A stretch of 64,000 nt of DNA, from the NCBI RefSeq assembly GCF_030867095.1, contig NC_081824.1, positions 140,149,433 to 140,213,432 on the forward strand. The letters are read 5' to 3'. Shown one piece after another: positions 44,964 to 58,023 of this stretch (positions within the stretch are counted from its first letter, which is position 1; each line of letters opens with the position of its first letter). Both the position numbers and the translations under genes were made by a program. The notes under the pieces were generated by a model. It was not told where the DNA came from. It ran no database searches and worked only from the letters and a program-made list of their open reading frames with translations. Source of the DNA: Alligator mississippiensis (lineage: Eukaryota > Chordata > Crocodylia > Alligatoridae).

Positions 44964-45636
44964 CACCTTCAAATACACTTCTAGATCCCTATCCGTGCTC
45001 CCAATGCCTTCTACCTTTGTTTCTATGTGTGTCTGCAGTTACCATCCAGCATTTCCATCCATTTACCCCTAAACTTATTAAACAGGTTTTTACAGATACT
45101 GTGTTAACTTCTCACTACTAATCCATTACCATTTGGCCTCCTTTAGTTTCCCTCTATGAAACTACTCTCATCCAGGTTTCCGGTAATCTTTTCCTAGAAC
45201 TACGTGAAGATCTTTATGCCATCCTTGTTCTTGTGGATCTTTCTCTTGCTTTTAATACTGTCATTCTTTCTTTCCTTTTTAGTATTCTGTCTTTTTTGTT
45301 GGTTTTTTTGTGTGTGTGGCAGTGTTTTCTCATTTTTTCCTCTCCATTCAATCATTCAGCAATTCCTTGGGGAATTTCTTCTACTGTATTCCCCCTATCT
45401 TTTTTCTGTATCTTGCTGGGTGTAGCTTAGTTCCTGGTCTCTTTTTCCTTTTATGTTGCATCAAGTCAGCTCAGATGAGTTAAGTAGTCATCACGGTGCT
45501 AGTGATTCTCAAATCTGCCTCCCCACAACCTCTCTTATCTGAGAGGTGATTTGAACTTTCCACTCCTTCCTTCAAAACTTCTTTTACATTTTTCCACTTC
45601 TTCTTCACCTATATTGTTAAACCACTTCACCCCCTC

Positions 45637-46110
45637 TGTCAGGCATAGCCTTGAACCCAGGGCCTTGGTCTGACAGTATGGTGTTTACCCCAACCCACCA
45701 CCCTGCTGCTGTTCCCAGAGGTTGGATTGGGCCTACCTGAAGCTCCAACAGTGCCTAAATGGCTGGCTTCTGCTACCCGACATGCCATTCCTCCCTATAT
45801 AGGACTAGGAAGAGGACAGGAATGTCTAGGCAATAGGGCTTTCCTTTGTCATGGACTGTACCTCTTGTGATTCTGCCAGCCTCCCAGCCTCCTGGTTTGA
45901 TGACTTGGTTCATTTGTAGACTTAAGTCTCTGTTTGATCTCCTGGTTCCCTGACTCATCTTGCTTGTAGACTTTGTTCTCCATTTGATTTCCTGGTTTCC
46001 CAGCTTGTCCCTAGATTCTACTTGCCTCTGAGTCTAGTTTGTACCCCTATCTAGTAATCTTAATCCCTGATTGGTTCTGAGGCCTAGCCACCCAAGTCCC
46101 AGCACTGACA
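45637..46110 (+). mobile_element. Candidate solo LTR, family E copy 2
   Basis: A 474-base block begins TGTCAGGC and ends GCACTGACA (inverted TGTCA..TGACA). A TATA-like CCTATATAGGAC is near 45793, then a T/C-rich region with CTGGTTTGATGACTTGG/CTGGTTTCCCAGCTTG reiterations. The design and termini match 23070-23605. The flanking five bases (CCCTC, CTGTC) match at three of five positions. Confidence 0.5.
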
Positions 46111-46248
46111 CTGTCATTCATTACCCTCTCCAGTATTGAGAACAGCCACCTATATCACCTTGGTCTTTTGTCCCCACATTTTATCTTTCTTCAGTCTAAA
46201 ATGCCATTACCAGACTACTTATGTGCTTTTCACTGTAAACACATATAC

Positions 46249-46566
46249 TGCCTATACATGTGCTGGGGGAGGGGGGGCATTTTAATTAGAGTGGCTCACA
46301 GACAGCCGCTCTAATTAAAATGTCTCACTGTCACATGTGTTAAGCTGTCACGTGTTTTAAAATAGCTGTGGGATGCTTTATCTAATGCTCATTTGACAAG
46401 GTTTAGACAAAGCGCCCCCATGGCCATTTAAAATTGTGTGGGGGTTTAATACATGTGACAGTGAGGTGATGCTGGAGTATTCTAATTAGAACATGGAACA
46501 GACTCAATTAATGGAGTCTACTCTGATTGTTTTAATTAGAATGTGAATGAGCATGTATATAGGCAT
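46249..46566. mobile_element. Palindromic MITE, family C copy 2
   Basis: Ends TGCCTATACATGTGC and GCATGTATATAGGCA are inverted. Subterminal TTTTAATTAGAGTGG / GATTGTTTTAATTAGAA and internal TCACTGTCACATGTGTTAA / TTAATACATGTGACAGTGA make it strongly self-complementary. The central GATGCTTTATCTAATGCTCATTTGA matches family C copy 1. Confidence 0.75.
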
Positions 46567-47775
46567 TCATAAATGTCCATTTTGCCCCATAGAAAATCCT
46601 AAATTGGCTCTACATCATTGTTGAAAACTTAATTTCCTTAACTTCCAGGCCCAGCTTCAATACCTGCTTTTTCTCTTGTCACATAAATGTTTCCATAACA
46701 CTTTCTTCCTCCTCCTAGGATGCATGGTGTACCTGGGAAGCTATAAAAGAACACATCCAAGTCAAAGATCATAAAAGAATTTGATACATCCTTAAATTGT
46801 TCCAGTGCTTAATTACTTTAATGATAAAAAAAAAAAATCAATTTTCCACACACTGTATCTTGTTATAGTTTGTCTGCAGAACAGGAGACTCCTAGGTTAT
46901 TGGGCATCTCCATGATAGGGACTTATAAATTATACACACACAATAATTATAGGTGGAGCCATGAATCTATCAAATCATGTACGTCAAGAATGGTCAACCT
47001 GAGGCATGGACGCTGCAAGTGGCATGGGCAGCCTTAGTGTTTGGCGTTCAACAGATTGGGGAGGGGACAGGGAGCAGAAAGTAGAGTATCAGATCAGGCA
47101 GGGAGCAAAGTAGAGTAGAAGCTTGGTCAAGGAGCATGGGGCAGGGATCAGAAAACAGCAGTAGATTGGGTAGGAGAAAAGAGTTGGAGTGGCAGTCGGG
47201 GAAGGTACAAGGCTAATTTGTAGCATGCTAGCCAGAAAAGTCTGGCTCCCACTGGCATATGTCATGAGGTTCCTAATATGTCTTTGGGTATCACATAAAT
47301 CATTTGAACAAAGAGGTTCTCTCTATTTCCCATAAGGTAATTTTTAGCCCTCAGGTAAATAAAAAGACAGAATTATCCATTTTTGCCTATCTTCCTGCAT
47401 TATAGAAGAACATCTTTGGCAAATTCAGAACAACTATTTGTCCTTATATGTTATTTGAGAATATTGCATGCTTTTATTTTTCTGAAGTTATTCAGCCAAC
47501 TGGAAGAGTTCATAGGATCTGAATTAGTGATAATCACTATTTTTCTTGATAATTAAGTACAACAGACATAACTTACCATATTATCCATATAAAAATACTA
47601 AACATATATAAAAACACAGATAAAAATATTTGGGTGGAAATCCTCTTGCATTGTAAATACATGACTATTATTTGTAGTACATACCAAATGTTATTACAAA
47701 TACAGTGCCCCTTTGTCAAATAGTACAGAAGTTGAAGTCTGCATCTGTATTTTGGCACACCACACTAAACACTTT

Positions 47776-48103
47776 GGGTGCTTTCAGATGTGGAGAAAAA
47801 AAAAAAAAAAAAATGCGCTTTACTGGAAGAATCAGTGCATGTGTTTGACCTGGCTCTGCAGTGTCTGACTAGATAGGGCACTTTAGCGGGGCTTTTTGGT
47901 ACTTTTATCTAATAGCTGATTCAATTTGCTCTTAGATAAAAGCACCGTAAAAGCCCTGCTGAAGCGCCTGATCTATGCAGATGTTGTGTGAACTGGGTCT
48001 AACTAACACAATGCTGGACATGCAATGGGCTTGCTGCAGGGGCACATGGAATTTAAAGTAAAGCACCATTTTGAGGAGGTTTCTTTACATCTGTAAGCAG
48101 CCC
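47776..48103. mobile_element. MITE, family D copy 2
   Basis: Ends GGGTGCTTTCAGATGT and ACATCTGTAAGCAGCCC. Contains an 18-A run, GGGCACTTTAGCGGGGCTTTTT, GGTACTTTTATCTAATAGCTGATT..TTAGATAAAAGCACC (an internal inverted repeat) and CTGATCTATGCAGATG. Confidence 0.75.
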
Positions 48104-49454
48104 AAGGTATTAGTTTTTGTCTAAAGGAATTTGCTGGTTTTATAATTGCAGTTGTCAGTTCTTCCTTTTCCATACTGCTAAGTAACATTGAGAAAAATTC
48201 ATGTCCATTTAGGAGGGATGAGCTTGTGCATGCTACAGTACAAGGGTCCTTTATCCATTAACTAGTACAGAGTGGGGTGATATGACCTGTGGACTACATA
48301 CAGCCAACCAATCCTAGTGGTCTGCCATAACTTTTTATGAAACCACTTGATTAAACAAAAGAGGATTTGAAAAGCAAAAGAGCAGTCTGTGTCCACACCA
48401 TGCAGCAATTTACTAATCAGTCATGCACCTACATGCAAAAACAAGTTTCTTACTTGAAAACTTGCTGAAAATTTACATCCAATCAGAGCATGTCTTCCTA
48501 ATGACATTCCTCCACTGGAACATGTACTTTATTAAAGTTTGAGTGTTCATCCCTGAACTAGCAGAAGAAAGCAGACCTTTGTAGAATATATTAAAATAAC
48601 TCGTGGGAGGCAATAATTAACTTGCCACTATAAATCTGTACAGTGTCAAGTCTGCTTTTTTTTTCCTTGGACATGCTATACCTCTAAACCTCCTGACTAT
48701 TGTAGGAAAGCCCTTTGTCACAATCCTTTTAACAGTAATATAGTTTCTTTTTCCCTCTTGCAGCGGCAAATTAAACACTTAAGAGTGTTAAGAGTGTAAA
48801 CTCTTGCTCTTCTATAACGTTAAAACAAATGATGCGTTTACAGTGTTTAGGTAACTGGTATTTTAACCTAATGGCAAGTAATTGGTAGTTTAGGATTATC
48901 CAAGAAGTTCTGCTTGTGAAAAATTAAAGTGCACGCAGAAAGTTTGCCCTCATTACTCACAGAACTGCTTTAATGTTTCTCTAATAACTTGCAGTGAATA
49001 AGGTTGAGCTAAGATTATTTTTGAAGTCAGCGGTCAGAGTTCTGATTTTTAAAAGTGGAACAAATTGATAAATTGTTGGTCCTTATTTTGGCTAAAAAAA
49101 TTCCCAACATGTTTCACCAGTTGAGTTGAAATCCAAATTTAGGCGTGGGTTTTACTTTTATTTTTGAAAAACCTTTAAACATGTTTTTAAGAGAAGTGTA
49201 ATAAATTACTATTTAATCACAAATAGCATGCCTGTACAAGATTTGAAACTTTCCAAGATTTTGCTTTTAGGTTGAAAATTGTATGTTTCAGTTGCACGTA
49301 TTTCCTGACATTTTGCATAGCATTAGCCAAGCTGAGGAGAGGTAAGTGTTTAAAAAGGTAATGTTGTATAAAGTAAGGGTATTACTGAAGAAAAGAGAGC
49401 AGTAGATGCTTTATAGACACTTTTATGAATAAGAACTAACCAATAGCCCATCAG

Positions 49455-49735
49455 GAATGATGTGGGGGAGGGTGGGGATGGAGTGCCGTCACCCACTACC
49501 CCTCACTGCCGCCATCTCCCAAGAGCAGGGCAAAGCTTGCCCCTCCGTCCCTCTTGGCCAACACCCTATGTCGCCTGCAGGGAGCAGGGCCACTCCATCC
49601 CTGCTGTCATGGCAGCACACCACAGCCACTGCCTCCTGTCCAGAATGCTCTTGCAGCACTCTGATTGGTTGTTCCACACATCCGATCAGAGTATGAATAA
49701 AGCATTACAGACAGACAGACAAACTAAGACTTTTA
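49455..49735 (+). repeat. GC-rich retroposon-like repeat with ACAG tail
   Basis: A GC-rich body ends in TCTGATTGGTTGTTCCACACA, GAGTATGAATAAAGCATT, a short (ACAG)n run, and AACTAAGACTTTTATAATATTAG. Bodies with this terminal wording occur in sauropsid genomes and may be RTE-related non-autonomous elements; I am not sure of the family. Confidence 0.4.
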
Positions 49736-50308
49736 TAATATTAGAATTCCTAAATTTACCAGACTAGGTTGAAAAGATATAAGGACTATAAGCCCTCACA
49801 CTTCAGGATTAGTAACTACTTAAATGGCAGACTACCTATAAAAATCAATAAAGCAACTGCATTAATTTTCTTAAAGTTGCTAGTTAAAATTCATCCATAT
49901 AGAAAAGCCTTCAAAATACTGTAAGATGGCTTGTTAATTGCTGAATGTGAGTACTGCTTATTACTATGAGAGAATTACAGTGTTACTTCATGTCTCACCT
50001 TTCCATCCAGTGGTTACATCTAGTTGTGTCTTGTCACATACTCAGGCTGTGAGCTCTTTGGGATAAGTATGGTTTTTATCTGTTCATTATATATGTGTTT
50101 AGTATGTAGAATATCAGAATGTCTTAGATATCACCATAGTACAAACATTTAATATTAAAAGACGGCCATTGAACTGATGTCTTATGGCATTCATCTTGTC
50201 CTTAGGCAATGAAAATTGACCTGAATATTCAGTACTATAACATATGTGTATGTGTGTACACATATCTGTGTGTGTGTATAGCTGCTTTTACAAGGTATAA
50301 CTGAGAGC

Positions 50309-50771
50309 CTTGTTACACCTTACACTGTGAGCCATACAAATGTTGATCGGTGTCAGTCTTAGCTCAAGTTTGGAGCAGTCACATTTCAGGCTAGCAGGGG
50401 CCTAGAGGACTGAAAGGTAAGAATCTGCCACATTTCCCATTCCAGGCTTCTCCCTTCCCTTCTGGGAATCCCTTTGGTTCCCCGCTTCCTCCCTATCCCT
50501 ACCCCCACCCACCCTGCTTGCTTGTGGCTACTTGTGTTGTCTGTCCCAGGGGAGCAGGCAGGGAAAAGTTAACCTATCTGGCCCAGAGAGCAGCAGCAAT
50601 GGCCAAACAGGCAGGTTAACCCTTCCCTCCCTCCTTCCCCCAGGACAGACACCACAGGCAGGCACCACATGGCCCAAGTAAGTGTGGGGGGCAGTGAGCA
50701 GGGATCTGGGGTGCTGGGGAGGGGTTAAGAGCTCAAGGAGCAACCCAAAATTTCCATGTAACAAAGCCCTA
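50309..50771. mobile_element. TIR element with GCCTTGTTACA termini
   Basis: Left end GAGCCTTGTTACACC and right end CATGTAACAAAGCCCT are inverted. The interior holds a GC-rich block at 50440-50730 with (CCCTCC)-type runs. No coding capacity. Confidence 0.65.
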
Positions 50772-51543
50772 AATTAAATTCCAGTAATATAAAGGGTTAG
50801 TAGCTCAAACAAGAGGAAAGACTATTTTAAGAATAATGTTCAACCTGAAAGTATTTCTTTGAAGATGAATTAAAAACATTTACACTTACTATGACCTGTT
50901 CCAAGTTCTGTATTTCTTCTGTAAGAATTAATAAACTTACCAAACAATAAGGGATAAATAAAAATCAGAACAGCTCTTTTACCTATATATCAAATGAATC
51001 CGCTCAGGCATTATTGAGAAAAAGTAATCCATAACTAAGAAATTTTTCAATATCCATTATTACTCAATATAAATTAGTAATTTTGTAATCAGTATAGCTA
51101 ATCCTGTAAAATGAGAAGCAGTGAAGGACAATATAGAACATGGAAATAGTGCTTAGATTCTCCTTTCTTTGCATATCTCACTAGGTTTAGTGGTGATGGA
51201 GAAAGGTTCTTCTAAGTATATACATTTTATAGGAACTTGATGTTTAAACTTAATTGACAGGTTTAAAAAGTCAGTATCATGTGGAGTAGCAGATAGTTTC
51301 TTGTAACATGGATGAAAGTCTGGTTTGATCTATAATAAAATAATAATGCAAATTCATATTTATTTTTTAACACTGAAGTTTTATTTCAGCTAGATTAATT
51401 TAATTAATAACATTTGGGAAAATTAGGGAATGTAAATTTCAAGTGCTACTTATTTCCATGAGGAAAGGATTTTACTTCAGGAGTGTGAATTCCTGAAGAT
51501 ACTTATCTTTTCTTCAAGTATAATAATAACGTACAGTACCCTA

Positions 51544-51887
51544 AGGCTGCTTGCAAACATTTGAAAAAAAACCCCCACGCTTTACTCCCGGAAGAAGCAG
51601 TGCATTACTTCAGCCTGGCTTGCAGTGTCTCTAAAGATCAGATACTTCAGTGGGGCTTTTTGGTGCTTTTAGCTAAGGTTGACTCAATCAGTTATTAGAT
51701 AAAAGTGCCAAAAAGCTACACTTAAGTGCCCAATTTTACAGACATTGTGTGAGCTGGGTTGAAGTAATGTGCTGCCTCTTTTGGGCACGTGCAGGTCTTG
51801 ACGCAGGAACATACCAAATTTAAAGTAAAGCCCTGGGGGGGGTTGTTTTTTGTTTTGTTTTTGTTTTTTTAATGTCTGCAAGCACCC
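51544..51887. mobile_element. MITE, family D copy 3
   Basis: Ends AAGGCTGCTTGCAAACATT and AATGTCTGCAAGCACCCT. Shares GCTTTACTCCCGGAAGAAGCAGTGC, CTTCAGTGGGGCTTTTTGGTGC and TTATTAGATAAAAGTGCC blocks with copies 1 and 2. Contains T-rich (GTTTT)n near 51845. CCCTAA occurs at both borders. Confidence 0.75.
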
Positions 51888-54324
51888 TAAATGTGTTCAA
51901 ATTATTACTTCTTTAGTGCTGAGATGCCACTTATATGAATTACCATAGCTAAAAAAATGTGATAATTCGGGGCGTTGAAGAAACTTTGGTATGAAGAAAC
52001 TTGAGTATTGGGCACCTGCCTTAAGGCACCTTCCTGTGATGTGATGAGCTTTATACTGTATGATGCAGCTGCCTGCTACATTTATTTTCTCAAGGTAAAA
52101 GGGTTTGCTATCTATGTCAGCTGCTCTTGTTACATCCAATGGTCAGCTAATAGATTTTGTATACTATAGCTAAGTAAATCATATGCCCACCCTTCCTCAA
52201 AGTACGAGCTTAGGGTGATAAGAATCCTTAATATTTCTATAATTTGTGGGCTAGAACCAGAACTAAAAGAAGGATAGTTCCTCTTTGGAGTGCAGGAAGA
52301 ATAGTTATTTTTCTTCCTCTACTCCACTATCTTCCTCCACTATCCACCTCCTCTAGATAGTTCTCTTCTTTCATTTGAATTAAAGGTCATGTTTCTTAAG
52401 CATGGGTGCCTAAATGTAGAGTCATTAAGTCCACATTAGGCCCCTCACAGATGTTAAAATAATGGAGCTATTGGGATTGGAGGAATTTTATGCCGAATAT
52501 CCTGAACATCCTGCCTCCTGTCATATCAGACATTCATGGCAGGGGATGCACCCAATCCCGGCAGTCCCAGGTGGGTTTGAGACATGGAGCTGTCAGGGCC
52601 TGGTCTTATGAGCTGATTGCCAGCCCCACCCCAGGAAAGCCCAGCTGTATATGTGGTTTTTAGACATCTCAAAACACTGGGATCCATCTCCCCACAACCT
52701 AGCCTTTTTAAGTTGAGGGAGTGTAATGCAAAGCAGGAAAGGCTGTAAGATTCAGGGGTTGCCAGGTTCCTAGAGAGCCCCCCCTGCCAAGAAACCTTGC
52801 AACCCACTCTCCCTGTAGTCAGTTTTCAACATAGGGATCAGGGCTATCTCAGTCCCTGTCTCAGTCCCTGTGCCAACCTCTGTACCCATGCTGATACTGG
52901 CAGTCAGCTGATTGTTAGTGTCATCATGGAGGTGCTACATGTTCAATATATGGCGCCATACAAACATGCTACAGAGATGTTCCACATTTTTTGTGGAGTA
53001 ACATTGTGGTTGATTTGTTGATTTATGGTGCCATAAATTGGCTGAACATGTAGTACTTACTTTTTCTAAGGTACAATTAACATATTAATCACACCATAAT
53101 TGTAATGTGCCATGGGGCTTAGCTAAACAAATCTGCAGGTGCTCAGCACTTTAAATCACTCATTTAGTTACCTCAGCACAGATAAGGGGGCATGCATTGG
53201 AAACTCCCAGTTTTGCAAAATTTGGCCTACATTTTCAGCCTTTGAAGTCATGAAGATTGAATAAACTAATGACTATGTACTGTGTTCCCCAAGAATAACA
53301 GATTTGAAATTTCTTATAGTTTCTTTTCCTAAAATACCCAGGTTACACACAGCCCCTCCTCAGCTGTTCAGAACAAGCTTTCAGAACTGTTGATCACCTT
53401 TCCACACCACTCTAGTCCCAGAATAATTCACTTCTACAGAGCTGCCAGGTCACTGACATTTTGGTTTGTGTAAGTTTTTTCTTGGCTATCAGCTGTTTAT
53501 CTGCACTTGAGCTAGGTCCTCTGCTGATCTACTAATGAAGCCTCTGGTCACAAAATGCGGCAGTTCAGAGGAACAGCTGACTCTGCTTCAGGTGGCCAAA
53601 AGAATACAGAGGCACAATAAGAGAAAGAGTTCACAAGCATATGACCTGAAAATGGCTGCATCCCCTTTGAGTAGAAAAATGTAGACAGTAAGGGAAGGCT
53701 AGGAAAATTATCCTTGTTCCCTCCATGTCCATCCCTTTTTTTTTTCCCCTATAAGCAAGAAAAGGAAAGGAGCAGATCTGGGAAAATTATGCACAGTATT
53801 TTAAAAAAAATTAATTTGAAAATAAAACTGCTAAATTGGACAAAGTATTCTATGAATATATTTGACGGCCAATTCTAGAAAAGACACACTCTAACAAGAG
53901 GAGCATAGCTAAAGTCTCATTTGGGGCATACCACTCAGGCAAAACTTGGAGCGTAGAAAGAGAGTGGACCTCTAAGTTAAAAGTGGAATTTCATTACAAA
54001 ATTGTAAGAGAATGAGGTCAGATCACATGAAGCTTTCTCTGGTTGTTCTATATCATCCCCTGTTATAGTGTGTTGCAGAAATCTAGCTTGAAAGTGAACA
54101 CACAGATAGCCATGGCCTGGCCAACATCCTCAAGAGTGAGTATAGTTCCATTTCCAGGTCTGGACAATAAAAAGTATTTCTGGCTGCCAACATTATTCAG
54201 ATATTGAGGCATGGAGAAAAATCAAAGAGAGAACAAACCATCTTGAGGACAAAATATTTTTAATTAAGGAAGGTATTATGATTTTGGACAGTTCTTCAGT
54301 GATTTTTTCTTTTCCTTCCCAATG

Positions 54325-54380
54325 GGTACATCTACATGAGATGCTGATTGCACAGTAGCTGAATAATACAATGATACAAT
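54325..54380. mobile_element. Family G end fragment
   Basis: GGGTACATCTACATGAGATGCTGATTGCACAGTAGC matches the left end of family G. No right end was found nearby. Confidence 0.45.
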
Positions 54381-55279
54381 TACGTTTGTTTTCTAGTGTT
54401 TCAAGTCTTACAGAATGAAGGAAATTAAAATTGGTATTTCAAAATTTGGAAAAGGTGGAAAACTTAAAAGTTATATAAATACCATTTTTGGACAAGATCT
54501 TGGTGAATAGAGAAAGTGGGAAATATATAGAATTGCCATTTTGGAAAAGATCAGTGATCTGTTTAGTTTGGTATCCTGGTCTATCAGTCATATTAGTTGC
54601 TTCCAAGGAAAAGCAAGAAACCGGGGGTAATGAGTTATGACTAACCTTCTGACAGAGGAAGTTTCTTCTACATTCTTTCAGCTATCTATGACTTATGCTT
54701 TCAGGCACAAAGGTGTATAGTCCTTAGATTTTTTTTTTAATGCCATCTAAAGTAACTGCAAATGTTTTTAGAATCCATCTGGATATCCAATCCTGTTTTG
54801 AATTTTTCTAGACTTTTGGCTTCAGTTATATCTTGAGGCAGTAATTTCTATAGGTTTTTTTCTTCCTTTCCTGATTATTCACTGAATCTTGTATTCACTG
54901 GTTCTTGTAAAATGCTATGCTCAATTTATTTCCTATATACCATTATTTATTTTATATACCCTTTCACAAAGTTTAATGGTGTAGTGCTAGGTTTTTTTTT
55001 GTTATGAAACAGAATTACAAAGTACCTTTTGTACTAATACTGATGTTGTTCTATGCAGTAACTTACCTACTCCTTCCATTTCATAGATTTTCAAAAAACT
55101 TAATAAACATGACCACTATCTGTGAAGTCAGTGCATGTATAGTTTTTGATAATTGGCTTAAGTGCATTTTTGTCCATATGCTGCATAAGCACAAAGTAGA
55201 TTTAGTACTTCCACCTTTTCTCTACCTGGTTATCAGTCTATCAGAAATATCAGCAACAGTGGCTGCTTTAGTATATAGT

Positions 55280-55633
55280 GGGTGCATCTACATGTGAAAT
55301 GAAGGTAAAGCAATAAACTCCAGAGCTGTGTGAGCTGGAGTGAACTGTTCCTGGGTACAACATCTACATGTACACCTGGGACAGCAGCAATTTGAACAGG
55401 CCTGGGCTGGCAGGATGTATGGGGTGTAAGCCTTGGGCAGTGCTGACCCCCCATACACGGTCATAACCTACACTTAAATTTAAGTGCAGTTAATTACTGT
55501 CCCTAACAGTACTATCTTATGGAGGAGTTAATTAGTTTACTGTGCCCTAATACTGGCACATGTGTAGATGGCGTTGCTTTACTGCAGAGCTAATTAGTTT
55601 ACTCCATAGTAAAGTATACATGTAGATGCACCC
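55280..55633. mobile_element. TIR element, family G copy 3
   Basis: A 354-base copy with GGGTGCATCTACATG at the left and CATGTAGATGCACCC at the right (perfect 15-bp inverted ends). It directly abuts the family F element that begins at 55635. Confidence 0.8.
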
Positions 55634-55634
55634 T

Positions 55635-57050
55635 ATGGGCGCATGTACTTGAGATGTTTCCTGCAGAGTTCTCTAATTAGCTCAACAATAAGCATGTCCA
55701 TGTGCAGCCCTATTACACTGCAGGGAACTAATAAACTCCACAGCAGGTTAATACTTGTAAATAGAGTACTATCCTGCTGCAGAGTTTTTTCATGCATAGC
55801 AGCACATGTGTAGATGCTGACCTGGATGGCTGGCCCAAAACTGAAGCACCCTTGTGCCCCAGTGTGGTGGGGACACTGCCATGAACCAAATTTACCCCTG
55901 ACGCTGAGACGGGGAGAGAAGCAGCAGCTGTAAAATGCAGCCGAAGATCAAAGCTGCAGAGGCGGCAATGCCGCCAACAGAAGACAAGCCATGCCGCTGC
56001 AGAAGAGAGGCAGAAAGCAGCAACAGCAGCCTGCCACTGGGGATCAGGCGTGCTCCCCAGAACCAGCATGGGCACATTTTGTAGCTGCGTGCCGACGCCA
56101 GTTTGTCAGCCGGTCCTCAGAACAGAAGATAAAATCCCCACTGACCAATGTTCAGGGAGAACCAGATTTAAGTCCTCCAGAGAGTCCAGAGCAGCTTGAG
56201 ACAAACAAATGCCTTGGCAGGAGTGAGTGGTAGCAACCCCAAGAAGCGGGATGCCTTGCTAAGAATGGCTTGGAGGAGCCAGGGTACTTACCTCTCTCAA
56301 GACCATGGATCCCAGACAATGCTGGCAGAGACTGGGACAGTAGTAAACTTATAGAGAGAAAAAAAGAAGAAAGGATACTGAAGCTGTGGGTAGCCCCTGG
56401 AGGGGGGAGAGAGAGAGTGCCCGGAGGGAAGATACCCCTACGTGAGGCCTACAAAAGGACGATACACCGTCCAAACTGGAACTAAGATTAGATGAGGGCC
56501 AAAGGCCCAGCCATGGCAGATTGATTTTGCTTTGGCCTCGGCCAAAGACTAACATCATCACTCGTTGGCACAAGGCAGGATGTAAGGGAGGCAGAGCCCC
56601 GAGACAAAGACCTAAGCAAGAAACCAAAGAGGAAACCAGGAGAAGCTAGGATTAGAGAACTTCTTCCCAGCAATAATCCACAACAACAAAGACATGGCAG
56701 GAGAGAAATCCTGGGGACCCTTTAAGAAGTATCGCTGGAGGGCAAGCTGTCGACCTGAAAGGAGACAGCTCCATCTGAGCAGTTCGAAAAGGAAAAGCAT
56801 TCAGGTGAATGTCACAGGTGATTTCATCCAGCCATCCCCTTCACAGCACATGGAGCTGGGTCAGAGCAGACTCAGACTGGCAGGCTTACCCCTCAAGCCC
56901 CTTGCCAGCTGGGGCTGCTCAAACCTGGCTCAACATGCTGTAGTCTTGGACATACATATAAACACAGCTCCCAAAAGCAATAACGTTCAGTGTGATATGT
57001 GCCGAAATTTATAGTTTCGCATTAATATGCTATGTAGATGTGTCTAGTAC
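55635..57050. mobile_element. MITE-like element, family F copy 2, interrupted by an LTR
   Basis: Collinear with 25936-26420: AACTAATAAACTCCACAGCAG (55729), GAGTTTTTTCATGCATAGCAG, GTGTGTAGATGCTGACC-like, CACCCTTGTGCCCCAG, then after the insertion CCAGCC, GACTCAGACTGGCAGGC and GCCAGCTGGGGCTGCTC. The right edge is near ATATGCTATGTAGATGTG. Confidence 0.6.
55863..56826. mobile_element. LTR-like insertion nested in the family F element
   Basis: A 964-base block interrupts family F exactly between CCCCAG and CCAGCC of the empty-site copy. It starts TGTGGTGGGGAC and ends ATTTCA, with CCCAG (55858-55862) and TCCAG (56827-56831) as a 4-of-5 target-site duplication. An alternative right end at 56816 would give TGTG..CACA inverted termini but no duplication. 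The interior is purine-rich with no retroviral protein recognised, so a solo LTR or unidentified TG..CA element. Confidence 0.55.
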
Positions 57051-57105
57051 ATCCAAAATAGGATAAACTACTGAATATGCTGGTCCTTAGTAAAGGAAGC
57101 ATTAG

Positions 57106-58023
57106 TGTCACGGCACGGGGTCCTGCAGGATGGCCATGATCTCCCCAAGGCCCCCTTACCATGCCAAGTTGGCCCAAAGGGCACCCTCGATTCTCTCCTG
57201 CCATGCCTTTGATGGTAAATATATAACAGGGAGGCTGCCTTTACATCATCTTGGACACGGTTTTGCTGTACTCTCTGACCCCGTGGGCTCCTGGACCCCT
57301 TGTGGGTCCCGTTCTGCAATGGGTGTTTCGGGGCACCCTAGCCTTATTGGCTATACGTGGCTCTAACCACCCCTTTACCACACCCCAAGCCTCACAGATG
57401 GAACTGACATTGTTTGGTCTGGGCCTTGTTATAATTTGGCCCCCTGGGCTCACTGCACCCTCTCTGGCACCTGGGCTTTCCACAGCCCTGCAAAGTGCTG
57501 CGCCCTCTCTGGCGCTGGGATCGGTGCACCCCCAAATGCTGCGCCTCCTCTGGTACCGGGGTCCCCATGCTGCTGTGGGTCCCCTATGAGGCCTCCTTCT
57601 TCCCCTAATAGCCTCACCCAAACCACCAGTCTTAAAAAGCAAAGAAAACACAAGCCCCTGAGCTATAACATAAATTCAAGCCGCCCAGTTATAACATCAT
57701 TCAAGACATACCAGGGGTGCTCCGTCCCTCATCAGTATCAGAAGCTCTACCTGCAGTCAGGCCTCTCACCTTTGGTTGCTCTGGGATTGCTCCTTCCCCC
57801 TTGGCTGCTGGCAGGGAACTGCTCTTCTGGCCTCAGACCTGGGGTTTATATGTGAGCCAGGCCCTGCCCTTTCGGGTCAGCTAACCGCTGGCAGGTGTGG
57901 GCCTCTAGCTCACTCTGGTTGCCCCTGGTAGCCAGCAGCTGGGGCTCCCCACTCACTGCTAGGGCTCTTTCCCTAGCAGTTTCTACTCTTCAGAGGAGCA
58001 GGGCACCTAAGTGCTCTGCAACG
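57106..58023 (-). mobile_element. Solo LTR, family A copy 2
   Basis: Minus-strand copy of the LTR at 9883-10829. It shares GGCCATGATCTCCCCAAGGCCCC, CATGCCAAGTTGGCCC, AACCACCCCTTTACCA and the terminal CCCTAGCAG/TTTCCC block when reversed. The ends are TGTCAC (57106) and CTCTGCAACG (58023), the latter having lost the canonical terminal A. The flanking ATTAG (57101-57105) and ATGAG (58024-58028) match at four of five. The TATA-like box is TTATATG near 57846. There is no internal region. Confidence 0.85.
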
